From Neostapfia colusana (Eukaryota > Streptophyta > Magnoliopsida > Poales > Poaceae), in NCBI GenBank assembly GCA_030760725.1, contig JASWHV010000008.1:52923671-52987670 (forward strand): 64,000 nt of DNA, given 5' to 3'. The notes below the pieces were generated by a model. That model worked only from the letters and a program-made list of their open reading frames with translations, was not told the origin of the DNA and searched no databases. Shown here piece by piece: positions 31,909 to 43,661 of the stretch (the first letter of the stretch is position 1; every line of letters starts with the position of its first letter). A program made the position numbers and the translations under genes.

Positions 31909-33640
31909 TGAAAGTGCATCTAGGTAATCTCCGTGGGTTTTGGTTGATTGATGACGACAATTAAGATGCTAATAAGTTTCTACTGAGTATGAGCACAAGT
32001 GTTTATCAAAGAAATGGATATGGAGTCTCTCAAGAAGCAAAAGGAAAAGAAGAAGACTTGAAAGAGTAGAAAATAGCATTTTCTATTAATCTTCACATTT
32101 TCTAGTTGTGTATAGGGTCTTCTCTTTTAGAGTGCTTGAGAATCAATAGAGAGCTCAAACGAAGGGTAGAAAGTTAGAATCACGAGATGAAGTAGTCATA
32201 GATATGAAGAAAAGGGAAGACCGGACTTGTCCGGACAAATGGCCGGACTAGTTCGTTCATACCCGGACTAATCCGCTTTAGACCGGATAAAGAGTCTGTG
32301 AGTCAGTTCGGACTTGTCCGTTAAAGGCCGGACTAGTCCGTTGTTGTGTGAGTCTGAGCCGTTATGAGACCAAGTCTCAGAAGGCCGGACTAGTCCGCCC
32401 AAGAGGCCGGACTAGTCCGCTAAGCGGACTAAGCCGCTTAGGTCCGGAGAAGAAGTCTCTGAGTGCCATTGGACTAGTCCGCTCCACAGGCCGGACTAGT
32501 CCGATCTTTTCAGACTAGTCCGAATTAGGATGGAACAAAGGTTCCTGTGTGAGCTCGGACTAGTCCGAGGTTGGCTGGACTAGTCCGTAGCTCCAGCTGA
32601 GAGAGTTTTTAGACTAAGTCTGGTAAGACCGGACTAGTCCGCCCTTTGGGCCGGACTAGTCCGCCCCTACCAGACTAGTCCGTTCTCATACGGAACAAAG
32701 GTTCCTGATTGAGATCGGACTAGTCCGCTCTAGGCCGGACTAGTCCGGGGTTTCATGACCGTTTGAATCCAACGGTCACTAAAACTTTATTTGGTAAGCT
32801 GTGACATGAGTGGTCCCTTAAGATCGGACTAGTCCGGGGTTGGGACCGGACTAGTCCGGACTTTAGTTGGTAACGGCTAAATGTCGGGATTTCTATAAAA
32901 GGAGACCCCCCGGCTGAGAATGAGAAAGACACAAACCCAAACGCTGAAAACTCATTCCTAGAGCTCTTCTAAGCCTCTTTCCTCACCTTCTAGACCCCTA
33001 AGATTGGATCTTAAGGAGTTAGGGGTTCTTGTGAGAGGAAAGACGTGGTGACCGACGTTTGAGCTCTCGGTTTGATTCCTTTGCACTCTAACTGTTATTT
33101 TGAGTTTTTAACAGTTGTACTTTGAATTCTAGAACTACTTTGTTGGTGAAGGGAGCCTCAAAGTGTGACTAGCCCCTAAGATCATTGTATTCACATTCGA
33201 TTGATAGTGAAAAAGCCCGGGCTTGATCTTGGTGATCGCTCGGTGAGGGAAGGGTTAGAAAAGACCTGGTCCTTGGTGGATTCCTCAACGAGGACATAGG
33301 TTCCTGTGTGGAATCGAACCTCGGGATAAATCGTATCTCTTGGTCTCTCTACTATTTAAATTGCTCACTAAAATTACTTGTCAAGCTTTCATTGTATTAT
33401 TTCTCACAAATTGTTCTATTATTTTGCAATCTAACCATTCTCAACTAATTAGTGATATCACTTGGCTACCACATATTTTCTTCTCAAACAAACTTAAAAG
33501 GAAAACTAAAACACAAATTAGGCTTAGACCAGACTAGTCCGACCTCAGACCGGACTAGTCCGGCCTGCTCTGGTTTTATCCGCTGTTTATTTGAATTTTA
33601 GGTTTTATTAGCCTATTCACCCCACTCTAGGCAACTTTCA
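31909..33640 (+). repeat. LTR1 of Sirevirus cluster B
   Basis: A 1732-bp LTR with ends TGAAAG and CTTTCA. About nineteen palindromic boxes at 32220-32870, a TATAAAA box at 32894-32900, and two further boxes at 33530-33560. The primer site ATTGGTATCAGAGCC follows at 33641-33655. Confidence 0.95.
32221..32870. repeat. Array of CCGGACTAGTCCGG palindromes, LTR1
   Basis: About nineteen copies of a 14-bp palindrome core GGACTAGTCC, most extended to CCGGACTAGTCCGG or with one arm changed; a few have TT or AA centres. Spacing is irregular (15-60 bases) and some copies lie next to larger inverted repeats such as CTAAGCGGACTAAGCCGCTTAG. The array lies just upstream of the TATA box. Confidence 0.95.
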
Positions 33641-33691
33641 ATTGGTATCAGAGCCTAACTCTCCACAAAAGCTTTACCGCATGGAGATGAC

Positions 33692-34790
33692 ATGGGGGAC
33701 AAGGTCGGTAGCCAAATTGATCTCAACAAGGGAAAAGGAGCAAGTTCGAGCAACTTTGAAGAACAAGGTTCTATTCCACATCCCGCAATTGCTCCTCCAC
33801 AAGACGTTACAAGCTCAGAAGAAGATGAAGAATTTCTTCGTCTCATGGCACTCATCAAAAAGAAGAAGGAGGAGGCTAAAAAGAAAAAGAAGGAGAAGTT
33901 AGAGAAGAAATTCGAGAGTAGTCAACAAGACTACTCGCGATATCCTTTTAACTATGAACAACTAAATTCTCATTCCAGTTATTTATCAATTCCTTTAGGC
34001 AAACCACCTCACTTTGATGGAACTAACTATACAATGTGGAAACACAACATGAAGTTGCATCTAATTTCCTTAAACCCAAGTCTTTGGCATGTGGTATGTA
34101 CAGGTATAGATATCCCCGAAGATGAGGATGAACTCACCCTAGAACAAGAACAACAAATCCATCGCAATGCACAAGCAGCAACCGTGCTCAACTCATCTCT
34201 GAGCATTGAAGAATTTAACAAGGTAGATGGGTTGGAGCTCGCCAAAGACATTTGGGACACCCTCAAGATCGCACATGAAGGAAACCGATCCATAAGGGAA
34301 GCTAAGATTGAGATGATAGAAGGAGAGCTTGGAAGGTTCGTCATGGAAGAAGGCGAAACACCTCAAGAAATGTACAACCGACTCAAAACTCTTATCAACA
34401 AGAGTCGGGCGTACGGATGCAAGAAATGGAATGACCATGAGGTGGTTAAAAGAATGATAAGAGCATTTATGCCTCGCAATGTGACCCTATGCACCTTAAT
34501 CCGGGAAAGTCCAAACTTTCATGTGATGACTTCGGATGAAGTGCTAGGGAAGATCATTAACCATGAGATGTTGGAGAAGAAAGCCCAACACGTCAATGAC
34601 TTAGCCAAGATCACTTCATCCAAGAAGAAGGGCATTGCTCTCAAGGCCACATCCAAGTCCAAGGCAAAAGAAACACAACTCACAAGTGAAGATGAAGAAA
34701 GTGATGATGAGAGCACAAACATGGATGATGAAGAAATGGCGTTCTTCATCAAAAGATTCAAAAGGTTGATGAGGAGAAGGAGAAGTCATA
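33692..34790 (+). pseudogene. gag: Sirevirus B gag, first copy, N-terminal part
   Basis: ATG at 33692 (MGDKVGSQIDLNKGKGASSS), a Lys-rich helix, then the capsid region (YTMWKHNMKLHLISLNPSLW, AKDIWDTLKIAHEG) up to MRRRRSH. Gypsy LTR sequence begins there and the frame continues only by chance to 34927. The zinc knuckle and everything after it are missing. Confidence 0.9.
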
Positions 34791-37308
34791 TGGTAGTCCA
34801 GCTGACACCTACTCCCCGCACCATCCAACACACCCATACTACGCCGGGGATACACCTAATTAATTGGCCAAGCTGCCCCATCTCAACATGTGGTTGGCAC
34901 GGTAAAGCCAGGTTACATGCTCCATGAACCGGTCCTTAGGATCCAGGCAAGTACTAAACACAAACCCGAGTCTCGTGCACCCAGCACACAACCAAAACAT
35001 CCAACTTGCCTTGATCCCTACCTCTACATAACTCACAATATCTCATTCAAGAGTATGGTAAAATAAACTGATGATCTCATATCCCAAATATCCCATTCTA
35101 AGCATGGCTAAGCATATGCATAATGACATGATAAAATAAATCCCAACCCAAGCTACAAGGAAACAAGGTAATGCAATTCTAGGGAAACTTCCTATCATGG
35201 GTTTCATATTTAAATTGACAATGCAAATAATTCTAGCTACACATCCTAGCATAGGATCAAAGTGGTCAAGGACACTTGCCTCCTTCCTGCTGCTCTTGAA
35301 ATGGGTAGTCCTGATCTTGGAAAGGAATAACTTGCTCTTGAGCAGGTTCTACATCATACCATCACACATAGCAAAAGAAAAATAACAACCCATAAGACAT
35401 AGTTCACACTTCCACTTCATACAAACCACACATTCATATTTATAAAAGTCATTCACCATTATATGTGTTGTGGTTACTCTATGTGTGTTGATTTGTGGCT
35501 TGCATGCACTTTTAATCATCTGTATATGATTCCTACTTTTGTGTTCACATTTATACTTACATATTATATATATGAGTTTCCAATTTAAATAAATTCCTTA
35601 TATTCAATTACTACACCTTTTAGCTACCAAGTATGCATGAAAGGTATTTTCCTTCTCCATATGTGTCTTCAGAATTTCTACCAACACTAAACTGAATTCT
35701 TTGGATTTTAGAACTACATTTATCATTTACTAGTTGCTATATTTTCAGATTTATTTCCTATGCCTAAATGTGAACTTTATTATGAAAATAACAAGACACA
35801 TCATCTAAACAGAATAGGTTCTGATCTAAAATATTTACTAATATATTTTTGACCTTTTCCTCTGATGTAAAATATTTCACAATTATTTTCCCTATTTTCT
35901 AGAACTATTCTTTACTTAAAAATGTGTCCCTAAATGTGAATAATAAATTAAACAGATTCAATTCAGCCCAAAATATGTTTTTATCTCACTCCAAAGTTTC
36001 CTAAATACTGAGAAAGTCTTTAATTTATTTTTGACAATATGTTTGTTTCACTTTTTAATTTTTAAACACTAGCCACATATTCAATTTCCTAAATTAAATA
36101 CTAAACAGGGCTAAAAGGTAAACTCACCCCACTACAGGGTCTATAATATTATTTTCAGAATTTCCAGGGGTATAACTACACTTATCAGAGGGATTTTTCC
36201 TAATTTTTATTAAGTCCAGGGGCTAAAACTGATTTTTAAATGAATTTACATGATTTTCTGAAGTTCCAGGGGCTAGATCAGAAGTTTCCGGGGCTAGCTC
36301 TTATTTCCTGAGAACCCCAGGGGGTAGCACGTAAGATTTCCAGTCTTTATAACGCGGGGCTGACGTGGACCGTCCGATTTTAAACCGACGGCTGAGATTA
36401 TAACGTCGAACCGGTACGCGGGGATTTAAACCCTACCGTGCGATTTAAAATAAACGGCGCACAAGCGGCCACGTCGCTCTGATCGAGTGCGGGCGGCGCT
36501 GCCGGCGGCGCACGGCGGCGGGAAGCGGCAATCTCGCCGCAAACTTTCGGATCTTCGGGAATTCTTCCTAGAACTGTGATTTTATGGCATAGATCGGTAG
36601 AGGGGAGGTCGGGGATCTCACCTCGGGCATTTTCTTGAGCTCGGAGGTCCTGGAAAGTGATCGGCGACGAGGTCCGAGGTGAAACCACGGCGAGGCTCGT
36701 CGGCGCTGTGTTTACACCGCAAGTCACCGAGTTTTCTGCACCTGCAAGGTTCCCCGGAGGCGGTGGATCAAGACCAGCGAGTTAGATCGGAATTTCCGAG
36801 CTTAGATCGGCTAGAATTTCCCGGGGAAGTCTCGGTTCTCACCGGAGGAAAATCGGCGGATCGCGTGGGAAAAACAGAACGAGGCCGGGGTTTTTATAGA
36901 CGGGGAAAGGCGGCGAGGTGGTTTAGATCAAGTCCGCGTCGCCTACGAACTGAATTCAGCGGGGATACACGTAGAAATCCCGATCGGTTTTGATTCGGGT
37001 GAGAGGGAGTCCGGCGCGGCGCGAGGTAGAAGACGAGCTGGTGGGTCCCACCTGTCAGCGGAAGGAAACAGCGCGCGCGGCTGCGGGCTGGCGCGGTTGC
37101 TGGGTGGGCCGGCTGGTGGGTTTCGGCCCACTGGCCGATTTTTTTTTCTGTTTTCTCTTTTTCTTTTTCTATTTCTTTTCTGATTTGAGTTTAATTTGAA
37201 TTCCAGTTTAAATTTGAATTTTTGCAAAACATGCAACACGTCCAAAAATTTTTAAATTCCCCTCTTAACATGATTTAGGGTCTTAACAATATTTTTAGGG
37301 TGTTACAT
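34790..37308 (-). repeat. Truncated gypsy LTR, inverted, inside cluster B
   Basis: This segment is the reverse complement of bases 58871 to about 61374, that is roughly the first 2.5 kb of the 3.3-kb LTR. The LTR start (TGTAACACCC on the minus strand) is intact at 37308, while the other end is cut at the gag joint. A minus-strand TATAAAA box lies near 36892-36898. The surrounding Sirevirus has lost gag end, pol and env start at the same joint, so one large deletion removed both. Confidence 0.9.
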
Positions 37309-38107
37309 AGTTCACAATGAGAGAACTCTGTGAAAGGATGACTTGGACTTCATGTATCCTTCCTATCTATTCTATGAGGCATCCTCAACCCACAACATCA
37401 AACTCTTCTTTGGAGTGATCAACAGAGTTCTGAGGAAAACTCTAGCTCCAAAAGATGGAGATGCGGGGATGATACAGAGGTACCTCAGAAACCTGTTGAA
37501 GCTGCTCAATGAAGAAGAGAAATTCAATGTCTTTGACTACATCTACAATGACATCTTCAACATCTCCCACACCCCGAACAGATCTTGTGGCTATGCACCA
37601 TACATCATGTGCATGATTGAAAAAGTCACAGGGCTAGAGTTTGCAAAGGATGTGAAGCACAGGAAGCTCCGTCCTCAGATGTCGACTCCTCTTCCTCGCC
37701 CTCCTGCATCCTTGGGCAGGGGATCTACTGCAGCTCCATTCTCCTCTGTCGGGCCATCCATCCCTCCGTCAGTGAGTGGCTCCTCTAGTGGACTGCTCAA
37801 GATATTCAAAGCCATATTCTCCTCGTGCAGGAAGGTGGAAGTTCGCACGCAGAAGATGAAGCAACGCTAAGAGAAATATCTCAGGGCCATGTGCGACAAG
37901 ATGGAGATACCTATGTCTCCACCGCCATCAGATGATGACGACGTGACAGAGTTTCCCACTCTCACGGAGGATGAACTTGCCTATTTGGGATCCTCCTCAG
38001 CTGCTCCTCCTACCTCCCACACCTATCACGAGGATGACGATGAAGATGAGGATGAGGACGAGGAGACTCAGAGTGACCACGACGAAGATCAAGATGATAG
38101 TGATTAG
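37309..38107 (+). pseudogene. Sirevirus B env-like gene, C-terminal part
   Basis: Coding starts mid-domain (VHNERTL, a TGA, then DDLDFMYP) and continues RVLRKTLAPKDGDAG, FNVFDYIYNDIFNISHTPNR, SCGYAPYIMCMIEKVTGLEF. Then follow a Pro/Ser-rich linker, SGLLKIFKAIFSSCRKV, a TAA at 37868-37870, and a very acidic tail ending at TAG 38105-38107. It is clearly homologous to the A env-like protein but longer in its acidic tail. Two in-frame stops mark it as dead. Confidence 0.88.
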
Positions 38108-38131
38108 GTTTTCTCCTTTTTATTTCCCTTT

Positions 38132-38160
38132 TTTGGTGCCTTGATGCCAAAGGGGGAGAG
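38132..38160 (+). promoter_or_regulatory. Conserved purine-rich element after the env-like gene (B)
   Basis: TTTGGTGCCTTGATGCC followed by AAAGGGGGAGAG, 24 bases after the stop. It has the same position and almost the same bases as in A and C. TTTGG and CCAAA can pair around a 10-base loop. Confidence 0.65.
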
Positions 38161-38514
38161 AATAAGTGGGAGTAGTCTAGTCATAGTCATTTAAACTCAT
38201 TTCATACTGGTTTGTAATAACTATGCTACATTATGCCACGTTATGTTTGTAAAGACTATGTTATTTTATCTCTTCAAACTATGCCATAATGAAATATGCT
38301 TGCTCGTAAATGTTATATCTTTCTTAATGTGGTTACTGCTCATACTTAGTCACACCACCATAACACATGTAAGCATGAAATTCCTCAAGAACTCGATCTT
38401 GTGCATATTTGTCTTGATAATCCATTATGCACGTATCTAGGGGGAGTAAATCTTAATGAAAACAATCTACTATATCTACTTTTCGAAAATCTTAATAAGT
38501 TGTCATCAATCACC

Positions 38515-38528
38515 AAAAAGGGGGAGAT
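38515..38528 (+). other. Polypurine tract before LTR2 of cluster B
   Basis: AAAAAGGGGGAGAT directly precedes the LTR start at 38529, as expected for plus-strand priming. The same tract precedes the 3' LTRs of A and C. Confidence 0.9.
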
Positions 38529-40260
38529 TGAAAGTGCATCTAGGTAATCCCCGTGGGTTTTGGTTGATTGATGACGACAATTAAGATGCTAATAAGTTTG
38601 TACTGAGTATGAGCACACGTGTTTATCAAAGAAATGGATATGGAGTCTCTCAAGAAGCAAAAGGAAAAGAAGAAGACTTGAAAGAGTAGAAAATAACATT
38701 TTCTATTAATCTTCACATTTTCTAGTTGTGTATAGAGTCTTCTCTTTTAGAGTGCTTGAGAATCACTAGAGAGCTCAAACGAAGGGTAGAAAGTTAGAAT
38801 CACGAGACGAAGTAGTCATAGATATGAAGAAAAGGGAAGACCGGACTTGTCCGGATAAATGGCCGGACTAGTCCGTTCATACCCGGACTAATCCGCTTTA
38901 GACCGGATAAAGAGTCTCTGAGTCAGTTCGGACTTGTCCGTTAAAGGCCGGCCTAGTCTGTTGTTGTGTGAGTCTGGGCCGTTATGAGACTAAGTCTCAG
39001 TAGGCCGGACTAGTCCGCCTAAGAGGCCGGACTAGTCCGCTAAGCGGACTAAGCCGCTTAGGTCCGGAGAAGAAGTCTCTGAGTGCCATCGGACTAGTCC
39101 GCTCCACAGGCCGGACTAGTCCGATCTTTTCAGACTAGTCTGAATTAGGACGGAACAAAGGTTCCTGTGTGAGCTCGGACTAGTCCGAGGTCGGCTGGAC
39201 TAGTCCGCAGCTCTAGCTGAGAGAGTTTTCAGACTAAGTGTGGTAAGACCGGACTAGTCCGCCCTTTGGGCCGGACTAGTCCGCCCCTACCAGACTAGTC
39301 CGTTCTCATACGGAACAAAGGTTCCTGATTGAGATCGGACTAGTCCGCTCTTGGCCGGACTAGTCCGAGGTTTCATGACCGTTTGAATCCAACGGTCACT
39401 AAAACTTTATTTGTTAAGCTGTGACGTGAGTGGTCCCTTAATATCGGACTAGTCCGGGGTTGGGACCGGACTAGTCCGGACTTTAGTTGGTAACGGCTAA
39501 ATGCCGGGATTTCTATAAAAGGAGACCCCCCGGCTGAGAATGAGAAAGACACGAACCCAAGCGCTGAAAACTCATTCCTAGAGCTCTTCTAAGCCTATTT
39601 CCTCACCTTCTAGACCACTAAGATTGGATCTTAAGGAGTTAGTGGTTCTTGTGAGAGGAAAGATATGGTGACCGACGTTTGAGCTCTCGGTTTGATTTCT
39701 TTGCACTCTAACTGTTATTTTGAGTTTTTAACAGTTGTACTTTGAATTCTAGAACTACTTTGTTGGTGAAGGGAGCCTCAAAGTGTGAGTAGCCCCTAAG
39801 ATCATTGTATTCACATTCGATTGATAGTGAAAAAGCCCGGGCTTGATCTTGGTGATCGCTCGGTGAGGGAAGGGTTAGAAAAGACCTGGTCCTTGGTGGA
39901 TTCCTCAACGAGGACATAGGTTCCTGTGTGGTATCGAACCTCGGGATAAATCGTATCTCTTGGTCTCTCTACTATTTAAATTGCTCACTAAAATTACTTG
40001 TCAAGCTTTCAGTGTATTATTTCTCACAAATTGTTCTATTATTTTGCAATCTAACCATTCTCAACTAATTAGTGATATCACTTGGCTACCACATATTTTC
40101 TTCTCAAACAAACTTAAAAGGAAAACTAAAACACAAATTAGGCTTAGACCGGACTAGTCCGACCTCAGACCGGACTAGTCCGGCCTGCTCTGGTTTTATC
40201 CGCTGTTTATTTGAATTTTAGGTTTTATTAGCCTATTCACCCCCCTCTAGGCAACTTTCA
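38529..40260 (+). repeat. LTR2 of Sirevirus cluster B
   Basis: 1732 bp, the same length as LTR1, with about 40 base differences by eye (about 2.5 percent) and no large indels. It carries the same palindrome array at 38840-39480 and a TATAAAA box at 39514-39520. The primer site follows at 40261. Confidence 0.95.
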
Positions 40261-40311
40261 ATTGGTATCAGAGCCTAACTCTCCACAAAAGCTTTACCGC
40301 ATGGAGATGAG

Positions 40312-42379
40312 ATGGGGGACAAGGTCGGTAGGTAAATTGATCTCAACAAGGGAAAAGGAGCAAGTTCGAGCAACTTTGAAGAACAAGGTTCTATTCCACA
40401 TCCCGCAATTGCTCCTCCACAAGACGTTACAAGCTCAGAAGAAGATGAAGAATTTCTTCGTCTCATGGCACTCATCAAAAAGAAGAAGGAGGAGGCTAAA
40501 AAGAAAAAGAAGGAGAAGTTAGAGAAGAAATTCGAGAGTAGTCAACAAGACTACTCGCGATATCCTTTTAACTATGAACAACTAAATTCTCATTCCAGTT
40601 ATTTATCAATTCCTTTAGGCAAACCACCTCACTTTGATGGAACTAACTATACAATGTGGAAACACAACATGAAGTTGCATCTAATTTCCTTAAACCCAAG
40701 TCTTTGGCATGTGGTATGTACAGGTATAGATATCCCCGAAGACGAGGATGAACTCACCCTAGAACAAGAACAACAAATCCATCGCAATGCACAAGCAGCA
40801 ACCGTGCTCAACTCATCTCTGAGCATTGAAGAATTTAACAAGGTAGATGGGTTGGAGCTCGCCAAAGACATTTGGGACACCCTCAAGATCGCACATGAAG
40901 GAAACCGATCCATAAGGGAAGCTAAGATTGAGATGATAGAAGGAGAGCTTGGAAGGTTCGTCATGGAAGAAGGCGAAACACCTCAAGAAATGTACAACCG
41001 ACTCAAAACTCTTATCAACAAGAGTCGGGCGTACGGATGCAAGAAATGGAATGACCATGAGGTGGTTAAAAGAATGATAAGAGCATTTATGCCTCGCAAT
41101 GTAACCCTCTGCACCTTAATCCGGGTAAGTCCAAACTTTCATGTGATGACTTCGGATGAAGTGCTAGGGAAGATCATTAACCATGAGATGATGGAGAAGA
41201 AAGCCCAACACGTCAATGACTTAGCCAAGATCACTTCATCCAAGAAGAAGGGCATTGCTCTCAAGGCCACATCCAAGTCCAAGGCAAAAGAAACACAACT
41301 CACAAGTGAAGATGAAGAAAGTGATGATGAGAGCACAAACATGGATGATGAAGAAATGGCGTTCTTCATCAAAAGATTCAAAAGGTTGATGAGGAGAAGG
41401 AGAAGCCATCACTATGAGAACAAGAGCAAAGACAAGGGCAAGTCAAGAACAAAAAAGACTTGCTACAACTGTGGAGAACATGGGCATTTCATTGTGAACT
41501 GCCCCCATAGCAAGAAAGATGATAAGAAAAAGAAGAAGCATGGGAAGCCGCAAGACAAGAAATTCTTCACAAAGAAGAAAACATATGGACAAGCCCACAT
41601 CGGAGAAGAATGTGACTCAAATAAAGAATCCTCCGAAGATGAAGAAAAGGTGGCAACCGTAGCCATCAAGAGGCAAACCATGAAGAAATCGCTCTTGCCA
41701 AACAAGGGTGATTGGAAGAGCCGAAGTCACACATGCCTCATGTCAAAGGAAGGAAAGCACAAGGTAGTGACTAAACCTTCTAAGTTACATATTGAAGATG
41801 ATAGTGACTTTGATAGTAGTAGTGAAAACGAATTCATGTTTAGAGGATTAAACAAAAAGGCTATAGCGAAAATGAAAATGCTATCGGATGAAATATTTGA
41901 ACAAGAAGAGCATCTCAATCAACAAGAAGATTTTCTTATCCTTGAAAAGGAAAGAAACCTTGAGATTGAGAAACTTCTTGAACTTGAGAGAGAAAAGTGT
42001 AGAACACTTGAAAGCGAACTTGCCATGAGCAAGGAGACATGCGTTCAGCTTAAAAGTGAGAATGTAGCAATTCAAAATGAACTTGTAAGCTTAACCAAAG
42101 CTCACAAGAATCTTGAAGTACAACTTGACTCACTTAAGTCAAGTGTTCCAATTAATTCATCCTCCAAAAGCTCTCTCTCAACGAATATAGAATCCAACAC
42201 TAAAACTTGTAAATGTGCTAGCATTGTCTTAAACTTAAAAAATGAGCTCAAAGAAGCACAAAGCAAGAATACACACAAGAGTGGGACCATTGATAAAGAA
42301 AAAATCAAATATGCACGTAGTGCATACACGATCACAAGATCTCACTTCATCAAAGATGGACTTGGATATACGAGGGGAG
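40312..42379 (+). pseudogene. gag: Sirevirus B gag, second copy
   Basis: The ATG matching that of the first copy is at 40312, but codon 8 is TAA (40333-40335) where the first copy has CAA. Downstream the frame is open, with a Met at 40465. It has the capsid region, an acidic linker (KAKETQLTSEDEESDDEST), knuckle CYNCGEHGHFIVNC near 41460, and a long coiled coil at 41880-42140 (NLEIEKLLELEREKCRTLES). Near 42379 it fuses to the middle of LTR3 and stops at 42429. The rest of the element was deleted. Confidence 0.9.
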
Positions 42380-43018
42380 GATTGGATCTTAAGGAGTTAG
42401 GGGTTCTTGTGAGAGGAAAGACGTGGTGACCGACGTTTGAGCTCTCGGTTTGATTCCTTTGCACTCTAACTGTTATTTTGAGTTTTTAACAGTTGTACTT
42501 TGAATTCTAGAACTACTTTGTTGGTGAAGGGAGCCTCAAAGTGTGAGTAGCCCCTAAGATCATCGTATTCACATTCGATTGATAGTGAAAAAGCCCGGGC
42601 TTGATCTTGGTGATCGCTCGGTGAGGGAAGGGTTAGAAAAGACCTGGTCCTTGGTGGATTCCTCAACGAGGACATAGGTTCCTGTGTGGTATCGAACCTC
42701 GGGATAAATCGTATCTCTTGGTCTCTCTACTATTTAAATTGCTCACTAAAATTACTTGTCAAGCTTTCATTGTATTATTTCTCACAAATTGTTCTATTAT
42801 TTTGCAATCTAACCATTCTCAACTAATTAATGATATCACTTGGCTACCACATATTTTCTGCTCAAACAAACTTAAAAGGAAAACTAAAACACAAATTAGG
42901 CTTAGGACGGACTAGTCCGACCTCAGACCGGACTAGTCCGGCCTGCTCTGGTTTTATCCGTTGTTTATTTGAATTTCAGGTTTTATTAGCCTATTCACCC
43001 CCCTCTAGGCAACTTTCA
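42380..43018 (+). repeat. LTR3 of Sirevirus cluster B (3' 639 bp)
   Basis: It matches LTR1 from about 33003 to its end. The 5' part with palindromes and TATA box is deleted; two palindromes near 42905-42945 remain. The end CTTTCA at 43018 is followed by TGGTT. Confidence 0.95.
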
Positions 43019-43023
43019 TGGTT

Positions 43024-43329
43024 AGATTTACTTGCGGCGAGGGAGACGGACGGCGAGGGCGACGGATGGCGGCGGAGACGCGGGGCGGCCGCGCGAGGAG
43101 AGCGGCCGGCGGTGCAGTTCAGCTGCTGCATGGGGCCAGCTGTGTCGTCGGGGCGGCGGGGTGTAGTGGGGGCGGTGGCGGGGTCAAATGGGCAGTGGCG
43201 GGATGGGGGCGACGGTGGCGGGGTGGGGGCGCCGACGCATGACGGTGGGGGAGGGCGGCGACGCACGGGCCGGAGCGGGAAGGCGGCGGCGGCGCGGGCG
43301 GCGGCAGCACGGAGCGGGTAAGGAGAAAA
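43024..43329. other. GC-rich internal part of the CACTA element
   Basis: Gly/Ala/Arg-coding GC-rich DNA in all frames (GGCGGCGG runs), without a supported gene. It may be promoter or leader sequence of the transposon, or another captured piece. Confidence 0.4.
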
Positions 43330-43661
43330 AAATTCGGGTTGGGCCCTATGGGCTCTATATGTGACCTATATACGACCGCCGGCTCGAGATACGATAACCA
43401 GCCGCACGGGCTGTCGTAAATAAACGCTATATACGACAACCTAGGGTTGACTGTCGTATTTAACTGCTATATACGACAACCTAGGGTTGGCTGTCATATA
43501 TAACTGCTATATACGACAGCCATATACTAAACGACGGTTGTACTGTCGTATATAAACTTATATACGACAGCCTCCGCTGACCGTCGTATGTAAGTTTATA
43601 TACGACAACTAGTCGTCGTGTGTTATACAGGTTGTCGTATGTTGCCCTGTTTTCTGTAGTG
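43330..43661. repeat. Right terminal and subterminal repeats of the CACTA element
   Basis: Mirror image of the left end: many TATATACGACA/GTCGTATATAA motifs in both orientations, ending CTGTAGTG at 43661. It includes a locally repeated unit around ACAACCTAGGGTTG (43434-43500). Confidence 0.85.

Larger units (their letters stand above)
31909..43018 (+). mobile_element. Sirevirus cluster B: three LTRs, two internal regions
   Basis: LTR1 (31909-33640), partial gag, gypsy LTR insert, env-like tail, purine tract, LTR2 (38529-40260), long gag, then partial LTR3 (42380-43018). The outer edges are flanked by a perfect TGGTT (31904-31908 and 43019-43023). A single insertion duplication around three LTRs indicates unequal recombination between copies at this site rather than two independent insertions. 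Pol is absent from both internal regions, so the cluster depends on other elements. Confidence 0.9.
18103..43661 (-). mobile_element. En/Spm (CACTA) DNA transposon with nested retrotransposons
   Basis: The left end is CACTACAG with CATACGAC at 18123; the right end, read inverted, is CACTACAG with CATACGAC at the same spacing. Dense subterminal TATACGAC repeats lie at both ends. The transposase gene is on the minus strand (30823 to 19247) with a second gene downstream. The 3-bp flanks are AAC and TAC, only two of three identical. Subtracting Sirevirus A, cluster B and their duplications leaves about 4.5 kb, the true transposon size. It is interrupted and clearly non-autonomous now. Confidence 0.85.

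Noticed and set aside
32221..32870. CRISPR-like regularly repeated palindromes
   Set aside because: Spacing is irregular, the repeats lie inside plant LTRs and recur in each LTR copy; there are no cas genes.
33655..34438. Minus-strand frames opposite Sirevirus B gag, repeated at 40275-41058
   Set aside because: Antisense shadows of gag; their repetition only reflects the duplicated gag copies.
37343..38107. Env-like remnant as a host gene
   Set aside because: It is followed by the Sirevirus purine tract and LTR2 and aligns with the env-like gene of element A, so it belongs to the retrotransposon.
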